DNA from: Pseudomonas triticifolii
GTDB taxonomy: Bacteria; Pseudomonadota; Gammaproteobacteria; Pseudomonadales; Pseudomonadaceae
Length of the DNA stretch: 64,000 bases
Direction: 5' to 3'
NCBI RefSeq assembly: GCF_014358015.1
Contig: NZ_JACONV010000012.1
Coordinates: forward strand, 62,001 to 126,000
A program made the position numbers and the translations under genes. Below the pieces are notes generated by a model. The model made no database searches and was not told where the DNA came from. It saw nothing but the letters and a program-made list of their open reading frames with translations. Positions within the stretch are counted from its first letter, which is position 1. The number at the start of each line of letters is the position of its first letter. Below, in pieces: positions 51,737 through 60,306 of the stretch.

Positions 51737-52255
51737 GTGAAAAGTCAGATGAAAGCAATAAATGAACGCGGCAAAAAGCTGACATCCGATGCCGCGCCGC
51801 CGCTGGACCGGATTGACCGCGCGATCCTCAAGACACTGCAGCGTGACGCGTCCATCTCCAATGTGGCGCTTGCGGAAAAGGTCAGGCTCAGCCCGCCCGC
51901 GTGCCTGAGGCGTGTGGAGCGGCTCAAGGAAAGCGGGGTCATCAAGGGTGTGGTGGCGTTGCTCAATGGTGATGTGCTGGATGCGGGGATGGTGGTGCTG
52001 ATCGGTGTGGTGCTGGACCGCTCGACGCCGGATTCCTTCGCCCAGTTCGAAGCGGCTGCGCAGAAGGTGTCCGGGTGCATGGAGTTCCATGTGGTCACCG
52101 GTGAATTCGACTACTTCATGTTGCTGCGCACCAAGGACAGCCAGAGCTTCAACCGCCTGCATGCCGAGCAGTTGCTGTACCTGCCGGGCGTTCGGCAGAT
52201 CCGCTCGTTCATGGGGCTGCGCCAGGTGCTGTCGACCACCCACATCCCCCTTTGA
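51737..52255 (+). CDS. acdR: Lrp/AsnC-family regulator of ACC deaminase
   Basis: A 172-residue Lrp-family regulator: a winged helix (DRIDRAILKTLQRDASISNV, SPPACLRRVERLKESGVIKG) and a RAM ligand domain (EFHVVTGEFDYFMLLRTKD, LPGVRQIRSFMGLRQV). It is divergent from acdS, the standard arrangement of AcdR. The first codon may be GTG 51737 or ATG 51749, four codons later. The stop is four bases from the convergent next gene. Confidence 0.9.
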   Translation: MKSQMKAINERGKKLTSDAAPPLDRIDRAILKTLQRDASISNVALAEKVRLSPPACLRRVERLKESGVIKGVVALLNGDVLDAGMVVLIGVVLDRSTPDSFAQFEAAAQKVSGCMEFHVVTGEFDYFMLLRTKDSQSFNRLHAEQLLYLPGVRQIRSFMGLRQVLSTTHIPL

Positions 52256-52259
52256 ACGA

Positions 52260-52739
52260 TCAGTCCGGCGACAGGTAATGCTCCTGCAGGTAGCACCTCA
52301 TCAGGAAGCGGGCTGCAGCGAGGATTTCTTCCACCTGAGCCTGTGGCGAGTTGCTGGAAGGCATCTGTTCTTCGGGGCGGATCAGTTCCAGAAAGTGCAT
52401 CTTGTGCCCACAGACCGAGCCCAGCCATGCCAGATGAGCAGGGTGACTGGCCTCGACGTCCAGCAAGTAGCAGGTCTTGGGGATCGCCCCCAGCAACTGG
52501 CTGATTTCGCATTCGGACACCCGGTGTGCATCGAACAGGCGGTTTTCAGCGTCCAGCCATTCATCTTCCAGCGTTGCCGATTGTCTGATCATCAGCCACG
52601 CCACTTGCGGCCAGTCGCTGAGTTCGCGAGACAGGCACTCGACCAGGCGTGCCGACAGATTTGCGTTGGAAATGATGATCACCCCGGTCTCCTGCGACAC
52701 GGATTTCATCCATTGCGCTCGCTGTGAATCATTCGTCAT
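52260..52739 (-). CDS. Cytoplasmic protein of unknown function
   Basis: A 159-residue acidic protein beginning MTNDSQRAQWMKSVSQETGV, with no signal peptide, membrane helix or family I recognise. AAGGGG six bases before the ATG at 52739 decides the start. An upstream in-frame codon would add 16 residues. It is convergent with acdR. Codon use supports a real gene. Confidence 0.7.
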   Translation of the reverse strand: MTNDSQRAQWMKSVSQETGVIIISNANLSARLVECLSRELSDWPQVAWLMIRQSATLEDEWLDAENRLFDAHRVSECEISQLLGAIPKTCYLLDVEASHPAHLAWLGSVCGHKMHFLELIRPEEQMPSSNSPQAQVEEILAAARFLMRCYLQEHYLSPD

Positions 52740-52810
52740 GAACAGCCCCTTGCGGTCGATTGCGTCGCTCGTCTGGTCGGGTTGCAAAGCAGTAGTCGTG
52801 CCACCGGCCC

Positions 52811-52860
52811 AGGCTCTGTACGAAAAGTGGCTGCGCTCGCCGACTTTTCGTACAGAGCCT
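52811..52860. repeat. Perfect 18-base inverted repeat, MITE-like or terminator
   Basis: AGGCTCTGTACGAAAAGT (52811-52828) and its exact complement (52843-52860) enclose 14 bases that themselves can extend the stem. The element lies in the gap between two divergent genes, where a terminator is not expected, so a transposon-end remnant is possible. No transposase frame or clear target duplication is seen. Confidence 0.6.
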
Positions 52861-52975
52861 AACGTTCCCGTGTCGCCGGGGTCATAGGCTCAATGCTTTG
52901 CAATGCCGCACGGTGGTGGCTTGTGATTCAATACGCACCGGTTTTGTTTTTTCTACTTGCTCAAGGACTTTGATT

Positions 52976-53884
52976 TTGGCTGCTGGAAGCTTGCTTACCC
53001 TGCTTGACGACATTGCAACGCTGCTGGATGACGTGGCCTTGGCCACGAAAAAGACCGCAGGCGTGCTGGGTGATGATCTGGCGCTCAATGCGCAACAGGT
53101 GACCGGCGTATCCGCCGACCGTGAATTGCCGGTGGTCTGGGCCGTGGCCAAAGGCTCGTTGCTCAATAAAGCGATTCTGGTGCCTGCGGCGCTGCTGATC
53201 AGTGCCTTCGCCCCGTGGGGGATCTTGCCGTTGCTGATGATCGGCGGCGCGTTCCTGTGTTTCGAAGGCTTCGAAAAGATCGCCCACAAGTGGCTGCACA
53301 AGGAAAACGGTGAGGAACACGAACAGCGCAAGCAGGCCACGACCGATGCGTCGGTGGACATGGTCGCGTTCGAGAAGGAACGCATCAAAGGCGCGATTCG
53401 TACCGACTTCATTCTGTCGGCGGAAATCATCGTGCTGGCGTTGGGCGTAGTGTCGACACGGCCGTTCATGGATCAGGTCGGTGTGCTGGTCATAGTTGCG
53501 GTGCTGATCACGGTTGGCGTTTACGGGCTGGTCGCCGGTATCGTGAAACTCGACGACCTGGGGCTGCACTTGAAGAAAAGCGCCAGTTCATTCGCACAGA
53601 AACTCGGCGCTGGCCTGTTGTGGCTGGCACCGGTGCTGATGAAACTGCTGTCGATCCTCGGCACTGCCGCCATGTTCATGGTCGGTGGCGGGATCCTGGT
53701 CCATGGCCTGCCATTCGCCCACCATTGGGTCGAGGGCGTTACGGCAAGTGCGGCTGGTACTGTGGGTGGATTGTCGGTGATCGTGCCGACGCTGGTCGAT
53801 GCGGTTGCGGGCATCATTGCCGGTGCGCTGCTGGTGTTGATCGTGACCTTTGCGGGTAAGGCGTGGAAGGCCGCCAGAGCCTGA
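52976..53884 (+). CDS. DUF808 (YedI-like) inner-membrane protein
   Basis: A 302-residue membrane protein with about six to eight helices. The N-terminus AAGSLLTLLDDIATLLDDVA is the hallmark of the family, and the reading TTG 52976 with AAGGA eight bases upstream gives it exactly. An ATG at 52898 would add 26 unrelated residues. Other family blocks are FLCFEGFEKIAHK and the late LVDAVAGIIAGALL. Function unknown. Transport has been suggested for the family only from topology. Confidence 0.88.
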   Translation: MAAGSLLTLLDDIATLLDDVALATKKTAGVLGDDLALNAQQVTGVSADRELPVVWAVAKGSLLNKAILVPAALLISAFAPWGILPLLMIGGAFLCFEGFEKIAHKWLHKENGEEHEQRKQATTDASVDMVAFEKERIKGAIRTDFILSAEIIVLALGVVSTRPFMDQVGVLVIVAVLITVGVYGLVAGIVKLDDLGLHLKKSASSFAQKLGAGLLWLAPVLMKLLSILGTAAMFMVGGGILVHGLPFAHHWVEGVTASAAGTVGGLSVIVPTLVDAVAGIIAGALLVLIVTFAGKAWKAARA

Positions 53885-53915
53885 CACTGATCGTTCCTCA
53901 GGCTCCGTGTGAACT

Positions 53916-54000
53916 GTGGGAGGCGGCTTGCCGGCGATGGCGTCGACGCGGTGTATCAGAAAACCGCATCATCGTTCATCGCGGACAAGTCCGCTCCCAC
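53916..54000. repeat. REP-type palindrome (copy 3)
   Basis: Begins GTGGGAGGCGGCTTGCCGGC and ends AAGTCCGCTCCCAC, nearly complementary. The interior GTCGACGCGGT and TCATCGTTCATCGCGG are shared with copy 2 at 39520. It lies between convergent DUF808 and Tsx-like genes. Confidence 0.8.
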
Positions 54001-54008
54001 GCGCGCTA

Positions 54009-54794
54009 TCAGAAGAACACTTTCACCAGCAGGCTCGCGGTGTTCTGGTCGGTATCGAAGGAGCTGGTGTCCTTGATGCCGTATTTGTTGGTCCAGTAGT
54101 CATACTCGATACCGACGTACAACTGACGCTCCGGGTAGTTGAGCGCTTTGCCCAGGTCGTATTTGATCTGCGGGTTGAAGTGCAGGTTGGAGTGGTACGT
54201 GCCGCGTGAGGTCTCGTCGTTGTCGACGACCCAGTCCATGAAACCGTCGATCAACACATCCGATTTGCCTACCGGAATGGTGTACGACCACACTGGCGTG
54301 ATCTGCCACACGCCGTCGCCCGGGCGGTTGCCTTCGGTTTGGCGCTGATAGAAGTTGAGCTGGAAATAATCGAAGCCCGGAATCTTCAGGTCGAACGCGG
54401 GGCCGATCAGGTAAGACTCGTTATCGCCTTCGCCGAACTCGTAAGTGGCGGCCAGCAATACATCGGTGATCGGGCCGAACTCAAACTTCTGACCGAATAT
54501 CTTGCCCATCGACAAACGTGGAGAGAACTCGCCGTAGTAGGTGTTATCGCCTGCATTTGCATCTTTCTTGCCGTTGTAGAAGATCTTGTCAACGAAGAAG
54601 AAGTTGTCGCCGTACTTCCAGCTGTCGGCATGTTCGAAGGTAAACGTCTGCTGGATATGCGGATTGACAGTGAAGTCCCGTCCATTGAGATAGGTCAGGC
54701 TATTGCTCTGCCACTGGAAAATATCTTCCGCCATGGCTGGCGCTGCGGCCAGCAGACTGCTGGCCAGTAACACGCTGGAAAGAGTACGGTTCAT
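54009..54794 (-). CDS. Tsx/OmpK-family outer-membrane channel
   Basis: A 261-residue outer-membrane protein. A signal peptide of 22 residues ends at APAMAED. The mature protein starts IFQWQSNSLTYLNGRDF, the conserved start of nucleoside-specific Tsx channels, continues in short amphipathic strands (12-strand barrel expected) and ends in phenylalanine (LLVKVFF). Tsx passes nucleosides. Here it stands next to the urate operon in the same direction, so uptake of purines, nucleosides or allantoin-like compounds is a reasonable inference. Confidence 0.88.
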   Translation of the reverse strand: MNRTLSSVLLASSLLAAAPAMAEDIFQWQSNSLTYLNGRDFTVNPHIQQTFTFEHADSWKYGDNFFFVDKIFYNGKKDANAGDNTYYGEFSPRLSMGKIFGQKFEFGPITDVLLAATYEFGEGDNESYLIGPAFDLKIPGFDYFQLNFYQRQTEGNRPGDGVWQITPVWSYTIPVGKSDVLIDGFMDWVVDNDETSRGTYHSNLHFNPQIKYDLGKALNYPERQLYVGIEYDYWTNKYGIKDTSSFDTDQNTASLLVKVFF

Positions 54795-55172
54795 TCAGTG
54801 TATCCCTTGAGTTAGATCATGATGGTGCAGACCGGCGTTCTGAATGACGCCTTGTCCGGGGGTGTAATAATTTGTCTGTTTGGTCAGCTTTGAGTAGTTA
54901 GCAAGAGCTGCGCCAACTGCTGAAAAACAGCCGCAGTCATCCTTTAACCGACACCAGGATGTCGGTTTGAGCACTTTTCCATGGGCAACAGACGCGCGAC
55001 CTGCCAGTCAGTGAGTTGGCTGGAGGGAAATGAGCAACGAGGTGTTCATTGATCGGTCGGTTTGCAGCGGCGGCGCAGGATACTGGCTCGCGCTCAAGGG
55101 CTCAAGTGCTCCAGCACAGGGCGGCTGGAGCGAAAACGGGGCGACATTCAGGTTGACTGTCGCCACGCTGAC
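54795..55172. other. Gap between puuD and the Tsx-like gene
   Basis: A 378-base gap without a convincing gene. It holds one strong hairpin, AACCGACA/TGTCGGTT with a six-base loop (54946-54967), which may end the urate operon transcript. The short plus-strand frame at 55062-55268 lacks a ribosome-binding site and overlaps puuD antisense, so it is not called. Confidence 0.5.
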
Positions 55173-56456
55173 TCAATCCAGCCTCGCGCCTTGATCGATC
55201 CAGGCACCGACCAGCTCGCGCTCCTGCGGGGTCATCTGGGTGATGTTGCCCAGCGGCATGATCGGTGAGGTCACGGCCTGGGCCTTGATGCGTGGCGCCT
55301 GCTGCTGGATTTCCTGGGGCGTGTCGAACATCACGCCGGCAGGTGCAACACTGAACAACTGGCTGGTGGGTTTGGCCGAGTGGCAGACCGCACAGCGTTG
55401 CTGGATCACTTCGTTGACCTTACTGAACCCTGCACTGGCCACCTTGGCTGGCTCCGGCTGGGCAGGTGCGGCGACCGGTGTGGCGGGTTTCTCATCGGCG
55501 CGATGCCCGCCGACGGCGGTGCCGGGCAACGGTTGATAGACGATCTTGGTAACCTGATGTGGTTGCGCAGGGCCGGTGACGTACGCCAGGCACAGCATGC
55601 CCAGCGCGGCAACGGGCAAGGTCCAGGCGAAGCGATGGCTATCATGCCGGGTATTGAAGTAATGCCGCACCAAGACGGCCAGCAGCGCAATGCCTGCCAG
55701 AATCAGCCAGTTGTATTCGCTCCCGTACGTGCTCGGAAAGTGGTTGCTGATCATGATGAACAGCACCGGAAGGGTGAAGTAGTTGTTGTGCCGTGAGCGC
55801 AGCAGGCCTTTGGCGGGCAGGCTCGGGTCCGGGGTGCGGTTTTCCGCGATGGCGGCGACCAGCGCGCGCTGCGCCGGCATGATGATGCGGAACACGTTGC
55901 CGACCATGATGGTGCCCATGATCGCCCCGACATGCAGGTACGCGCCGCGTCCGCTGAACACCTGGCTGAAGCCATAGGCTGCTGCGACCAGCAGAACGAA
56001 CAGAATCAGACCCAGCAGAGCAGGGCGCTTGCCCAGCGCCGAGTCGCACAGAAAACTGTAAATGAACCAGCCGACGAACAGTGAACCCAGTCCGATGTGC
56101 ACGCCTTCCGCGCCCGACAGGCTGCTGCCCGGTGCCAGCAGGTACAACGTCGGGTTGGCATAGAACACCACGCACAACAGCGCCACGCCCGACAGCCAGG
56201 TTGAGTAAGCTTCCCATTTGAACCAGTGCAGGTTCTCCGGCATGGTCGGCGGCGCGAGCTTGTATTTCTCCAGATGATAGATGCCACCGCCATGGATGGC
56301 CCACAGATCCCCTGAGAGCCCGTCACGCGGGTTCTTGCGGTTGAGGTTGTTTTCCAGCCAGACAAAGTAGAACGATGCGCCGATCCAGGCGACGCCCACA
56401 ATCATATGAATCCAGCGTACGCCGAGATTCAGCCATTCCATCAGATGTGCCTGCAC
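55173..56456 (-). CDS. puuD: Membrane urate oxidase with cytochrome c domain
   Basis: A 427-residue integral membrane enzyme converting urate to 5-hydroxyisourate. The N-terminal urate oxidase domain (about 290 residues, eight or so helices) begins LMEWLNLGVRWIHMIVGVAW and includes NLNRKNPRDGLSGDLWAIHGGG split at its conserved block. After an Ala/Pro-rich linker, a C-terminal c-type cytochrome has the heme motif CAVCH near residue 358. It replaces soluble uricase in many proteobacteria and feeds electrons to the respiratory chain. Last gene of the puuE-uraD-alc-allA-puuD run. Confidence 0.95.
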   Translation of the reverse strand: MQAHLMEWLNLGVRWIHMIVGVAWIGASFYFVWLENNLNRKNPRDGLSGDLWAIHGGGIYHLEKYKLAPPTMPENLHWFKWEAYSTWLSGVALLCVVFYANPTLYLLAPGSSLSGAEGVHIGLGSLFVGWFIYSFLCDSALGKRPALLGLILFVLLVAAAYGFSQVFSGRGAYLHVGAIMGTIMVGNVFRIIMPAQRALVAAIAENRTPDPSLPAKGLLRSRHNNYFTLPVLFIMISNHFPSTYGSEYNWLILAGIALLAVLVRHYFNTRHDSHRFAWTLPVAALGMLCLAYVTGPAQPHQVTKIVYQPLPGTAVGGHRADEKPATPVAAPAQPEPAKVASAGFSKVNEVIQQRCAVCHSAKPTSQLFSVAPAGVMFDTPQEIQQQAPRIKAQAVTSPIMPLGNITQMTPQERELVGAWIDQGARLD

Positions 56457-56483
56457 GGTGTTTACCTGATACCTGTCACCACT

Positions 56484-57008
56484 TCACGGGTGCTCAGGCC
56501 CTTCCTGGGAGTCGGGATCGAGCACCATCAACGGGTGCTCTGCAAAGTAATGCTCATCGCAGTTGTTGCCGGTTCCACTGCGATCAACCACCAGGAAGTC
56601 ATCCCGCTTTTCGATCGTCAGCACCGGATGGTGCCAGACGCCGCGATGGTAATTGACACCCTGCCTGCCGTTGGACACGAAGGCGCGGGTCAGCTCTGGT
56701 TCAGGTGCATCGCCAAGGGGCGCGACCACGATCAGAAAAGGATTGCCGAGCAGCGGTATGAACGCCTGAGTGCCCTGCGGATGTCGCTCCAGCATGGTGA
56801 TGGTCAACGGCATCGGCAGCGCCTCGGCGCGGAAGATGCTGATGATCGCCTTGTCGTCCGGCTGCGCGGTCTCAACCTCGGCCAGACGATGAAAGCGCAT
56901 GGTCGAACCGTTATTGATCATGAAATGATCGCTGCCATCGGTCTCGATCACATCACCGAACGGCGCAAAGGCTTCCTTGGTCAGCGGCTCGATTGTCAGT
57001 TTGCGCAT
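56484..57008 (-). CDS. allA: Ureidoglycolate lyase
   Basis: A 174-residue cupin enzyme splitting S-ureidoglycolate into glyoxylate and urea, the last step of allantoate use. AllA blocks: LTIEPLTKEAFAPFGDVI, STMRFHRLAEVE, FRAEALPMPLTITMLERHPQ and NYHRGVWHHPVLTI. It lies 70 bases after alc and 27 before puuD in the same strand. Confidence 0.95.
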   Translation of the reverse strand: MRKLTIEPLTKEAFAPFGDVIETDGSDHFMINNGSTMRFHRLAEVETAQPDDKAIISIFRAEALPMPLTITMLERHPQGTQAFIPLLGNPFLIVVAPLGDAPEPELTRAFVSNGRQGVNYHRGVWHHPVLTIEKRDDFLVVDRSGTGNNCDEHYFAEHPLMVLDPDSQEGPEHP

Positions 57009-57078
57009 GCGGGTTCTTCTTTATAGGGTTCGAGATGATCGTTCCTGTACGGGCACGGATGTGCGTTTATGCAAACGC

Positions 57079-58074
57079 CTATCGCGACACCTTGCCCAGC
57101 ACCCGCAACCGGCTAACGCCGCCATCGGGAAAGACGTTCAGGCGGATGTGGGTGATCGGGCCAATGGCTTTGATCTGCTCGGCGAACGCGTGCTCAGCGT
57201 GCATGGTCAGCTTCTGGCTGGGCAGCAGTTCACGCCAGAACAGGCTCTGGGTTTCGATCTGGCTATCGGTGCCGCCCTTCACGAAAGCACCCTGGATCGA
57301 GCAACTGTCTGGGTAGTTGCCCTTGAAGTGCAGGGTGTCGACGATGACTTTTTCGACTTCGCCCGGATGCCCCAGCGCCACGATGACCCAGTCATTGCCC
57401 GGCGTGCGACGGCGAGCGGTCTCCCAGCCATCGCCCATGTTCACGCCACGGCCTGGATTGAGAATATTGCTCATGCTGCCGTAATGCTCGTCCGAACAGG
57501 CAATCGAGCGTCCGCCATTGAGCGCCGCCACCAGATCGATCTGCTCGCTGTCGCCGACCGTGGTCCAGTCGCGATGCGGCACGCCATGCACCCGCAGACG
57601 TGCGACGCCGCCGTCCGGATAGATGTTGAAGCGCAAGTGGCTGAACGGCTGATCGTGGCTGATCTCATGATAGTGATGGCTGTTGCCTTTCAGCTCCACC
57701 GACGGCAGCACTTCAGTCCAGGCGGTGTTCTCGTCGGGCTCGCCCGAGGCCAGAAAGCAGGCTTCCAGCGAGGCGGACGGCGGAAAATTGCCCGTGAAGA
57801 ACGACGTGTCGATGTCCACGCCCTTTATGGTGCCTGCCACGCCCAGACGAATGACCGCACTGTCGTAACCTTCAAAACGCTTGCGACGCGATTCCCAGCC
57901 ATCCATCCACTTGCCGTTGTCGTCGAACACGCCTTCCTTCCAGACCGCGGGTGTCGGCTGGAACAGGCGGTTGGCATCGGCGAACCAGTCGTCGGTCACG
58001 GACAGCACCTTTGTGCCCAGACGCGCATCAGCCAGATTCACGAACTTCTCGAACGGTGCGGCGTAAACTTTCAT
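57079..58074 (-). CDS. alc: Allantoicase
   Basis: A 331-residue enzyme hydrolysing allantoate to ureidoglycolate and urea. The two repeated allantoicase domains each end in a copy of the same motif: YPDGGVARLRVHG near residue 155 and FPDGGVSRLRVLG at the C-terminus. The N-terminus NLADARLGTKVLSVTDDWFA is typical. ATG 58074 gives the usual length. Upstream frame extension is antisense noise into uraD. It follows uraD by 16 bases. Confidence 0.95.
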   Translation of the reverse strand: MKVYAAPFEKFVNLADARLGTKVLSVTDDWFADANRLFQPTPAVWKEGVFDDNGKWMDGWESRRKRFEGYDSAVIRLGVAGTIKGVDIDTSFFTGNFPPSASLEACFLASGEPDENTAWTEVLPSVELKGNSHHYHEISHDQPFSHLRFNIYPDGGVARLRVHGVPHRDWTTVGDSEQIDLVAALNGGRSIACSDEHYGSMSNILNPGRGVNMGDGWETARRRTPGNDWVIVALGHPGEVEKVIVDTLHFKGNYPDSCSIQGAFVKGGTDSQIETQSLFWRELLPSQKLTMHAEHAFAEQIKAIGPITHIRLNVFPDGGVSRLRVLGKVSR

Positions 58075-58090
58075 GCTTCTTGTCTGCCTT

Positions 58091-58630
58091 CTAAACGTTG
58101 GATGAGCGCAGCGCTTGAAGCGCCTGCAAACGGAACAGTGCGATGGTGTTGATCTCGGCCAGGGCGCAAGCGAACTCGGCCTCTGGTGAGTGATGGATGC
58201 GTTGTTCGAACGCCGCCAGGATCTTGTGCCTGTCGCTGCCCTTGACCGCCATGATGAACGGAAAGCCGAAGCGGGCCTTGTAAGCCTCATTCAACTCGGT
58301 GAAGCGTTGAAACTCCTCAGGCGTGCACAGGTGGATGCCGGCACCGGCCTGTTCATTGCTGCTGGCTTCGGTCAACTCCCCCTGGACGGCGGCCTTGCCC
58401 GCCAGATCCGGGTGAGCGTTGATCAGTGCCAATTGTTGCGCCTGCGTGGCATCGAGCAGGATATCGCTCATGCGCGCATGCAGGGTTTCGATGTGATCCA
58501 GTTCGGCATGCGCCCCGAGGTCATACGCCTGCTGCGCAACCCAGGGTGAGTGCTCGTAGATGTCTGCGAAGGTCGCAATGAAGGCTTCGCGACTCAGGCT
58601 CGAAGGCGTGAAGTTGGCAAAGGCGGTCAT
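58091..58630 (-). CDS. uraD: OHCU decarboxylase
   Basis: A 179-residue protein that decarboxylates 2-oxo-4-hydroxy-4-carboxy-5-ureidoimidazoline to S-allantoin. Catalytic-region motifs are INAHPDLAGKAA (with the key histidine), LTEASSNEQAGAG and GFPFIMAVKG. The start ATG 58630 overlaps the puuE stop by four bases. In-frame codons further upstream lie inside puuE and are not needed. Confidence 0.94.
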   Translation of the reverse strand: MTAFANFTPSSLSREAFIATFADIYEHSPWVAQQAYDLGAHAELDHIETLHARMSDILLDATQAQQLALINAHPDLAGKAAVQGELTEASSNEQAGAGIHLCTPEEFQRFTELNEAYKARFGFPFIMAVKGSDRHKILAAFEQRIHHSPEAEFACALAEINTIALFRLQALQALRSSNV

Positions 58631-59556
58631 TGCGCAGCCTCGGCCTTGAAGGGGTGCTCGGCGTGCCAGTGACGGGCAATATCGACCCGGCGTGTGAACC
58701 ACACCTGTTCATGGCCTTTGGCGTACTCGATGAACCGCTTGAGTGCGGCAAGGCGGGCAGGACGGCCGATCAGGCGACAGTGCAGACCGATGGAGAGCAT
58801 CTTCGGAGCGTCCTCGCCCTCGGCGTAGAGCACGTCGAACGCGTCCTTGAGGTACTGGAAGAACTGCTCGCCGTTGTTGAAACCCTGCACTTGCGTGAAG
58901 CGCATGTCATTGGTGTCCAGTGTGTACGGGATCACCAGATGAGGCTTGCCGGTCGGATTGTTCGGCTCCCAATAGGGCAGGTCGTCGTCATAGGTGTCGC
59001 AGTCGTAGAGAAATCCGCCTTCCTCCATCACCAGCCGACGGGTATTAGGGCCAGTGCGGCCGGTGTACCAGCCCAGCGGACGTTCGCCGCTGATTTCGGT
59101 GAGGATGCGGATGGCCTGAAGCATGTGCTCGCGTTCCTGAGCCTCGTCCATGTTCTGGTAGTCGATCCAGCGGTAGCCGTGGCTGCAGATTTCATGACCG
59201 TCGGCGACCATGGCGCGGATCACGTCTGGATGACGTTGCGCGGCCATTGCCACGGCAAAGATCGTCAGCGGGATATCGAACTGCTTGAACAGCTTGAGAA
59301 TGCGCCACACACCTGCGCGGCTGCCGTATTCGTAGAGCGATTCCATGCTCATGTTGCGCTGTCCCTGCAGCGGCTGCGCAGCGACCATTTCGGACAGGAA
59401 AGCTTCGGATTCCTTGTCGCCATGCAAGATATTGCGCTCGCCGCCTTCCTCGTAGTTCAGCACGAACGACAGTGCAAGACGCGCATTGCCCGGCCAGCGA
59501 GGGTGTGGCGGGTTGTTGCCATATCCGATCAGGTCGCGTGGGTAGTCGGCGCTCAC
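58627..59556 (-). CDS. puuE: Allantoinase, polysaccharide-deacetylase fold
   Basis: A 309-residue enzyme opening allantoin to allantoate, of the metal-poor PuuE type unrelated to classical allantoinase. Blocks: SADYPRDLIGYGNNPPHPRW, LNYEEGGERN, GHEICSHGYRWIDYQ and LGWYTGRTGPNTR. The start is GTG 59556, with AAGGAAG seven bases upstream and the family N-terminus matching. The frame remains open to 59718 but those residues are not family-like. First gene of the urate operon. Confidence 0.94.
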   Translation of the reverse strand: MSADYPRDLIGYGNNPPHPRWPGNARLALSFVLNYEEGGERNILHGDKESEAFLSEMVAAQPLQGQRNMSMESLYEYGSRAGVWRILKLFKQFDIPLTIFAVAMAAQRHPDVIRAMVADGHEICSHGYRWIDYQNMDEAQEREHMLQAIRILTEISGERPLGWYTGRTGPNTRRLVMEEGGFLYDCDTYDDDLPYWEPNNPTGKPHLVIPYTLDTNDMRFTQVQGFNNGEQFFQYLKDAFDVLYAEGEDAPKMLSIGLHCRLIGRPARLAALKRFIEYAKGHEQVWFTRRVDIARHWHAEHPFKAEAAQ

Positions 59557-59943
59557 TGCAGGCTTCCTTATGTGCGTGAAATCAGGTTCGGTACGAGCGC
59601 TTGCAAGCGTCTCGAGTGCGAGGATTGTATACAATTTAATTTTGAAATTGTAACCTCGCATGCCGTCATCATTCGCGATGCCTGCTGTGCGAAGAATCTG
59701 CGTAAACAATACAAGCAAGAAACCTGCCTGACTGGTCAGCTTAATCAGAAAAAACTGATGAATTTCCTTTGTTTCAATGATTCTGGTGTGGTCAGGCGCT
59801 ATGTAGCGCCGTTACGATCCGCAAGGCCTGAAGCCCAGCGTGTACACGGTTTTTGAAAAGTGTCTTAATCGGTCGCATCCGCACAGCAGTCAGCACCTCG
59901 CTGGTGCAGTTTCGTCGCGATCCTCATGGCAAGGAGCAACGTC
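59557..59943. other. Divergent promoter region of puuE and uraH
   Basis: A 387-base gap separates the two starts. It contains the GntR-type palindrome at 59624-59635 and an AT-rich stretch around 59635-59770. The rest shows nothing recognisable. Confidence 0.6.
59624..59635. promoter_or_regulatory. GntR operator candidate upstream of puuE
   Basis: ATTGTATACAAT is a perfect 12-base palindrome, 68 bases before the puuE start, and has the TGTATACA core typical of FCD-type GntR sites. A related sequence lies before the GntR gene at 60354. Confidence 0.65.
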
Positions 59944-60297
59944 TTGGGAAAATTGACCACACACGTACTGGACGCAGCGCACGGCTGCCCCGGCGTCGCC
60001 ATCGTCATCGAACTGTATCGCGTTGAAGGCGAGCAACTGCTCAAGGTTGCCAGCACGATCACCAACGCCGATGGCCGTTGCGACGCGCCGTTGCTGCAGG
60101 GCGATGGATATCGCTCGGGTGTCTACCAGTTGCACTTTCATGCAGGCGATTATTACCGGGCGCGAGGCGTGGTGTTGAATGAGCCGGCCTTTCTCGATGT
60201 GGTGGTGCTGCGTTTCGGCATTGATGCAGATCAGCCTCATTTTCACGTACCGCTGTTAATCTCGCCCTACAGCTACTCGACGTATCGGGGCAGCTGA
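59944..60297 (+). CDS. uraH: 5-hydroxyisourate hydrolase
   Basis: A 117-residue transthyretin-related enzyme hydrolysing 5-hydroxyisourate to OHCU, between PuuD and UraD. Signatures are the N-terminal LTTHVLDAAHGCPG and the C-terminal tetrapeptide YRGS. The start TTG 59944 has AAGGAG seven bases upstream and gives the normal length. The in-frame ATG 59926 has no ribosome-binding site. There is no periplasmic leader. Divergent from the puuE operon. Confidence 0.94.
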   Translation: MGKLTTHVLDAAHGCPGVAIVIELYRVEGEQLLKVASTITNADGRCDAPLLQGDGYRSGVYQLHFHAGDYYRARGVVLNEPAFLDVVVLRFGIDADQPHFHVPLLISPYSYSTYRGS

Positions 60298-60306
60298 CAC
60301 TCGCTT

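Noticed and set aside
55062..55268. A 68-residue plus-strand frame
   Set aside because: It overlaps puuD antisense and lacks a ribosome-binding site.
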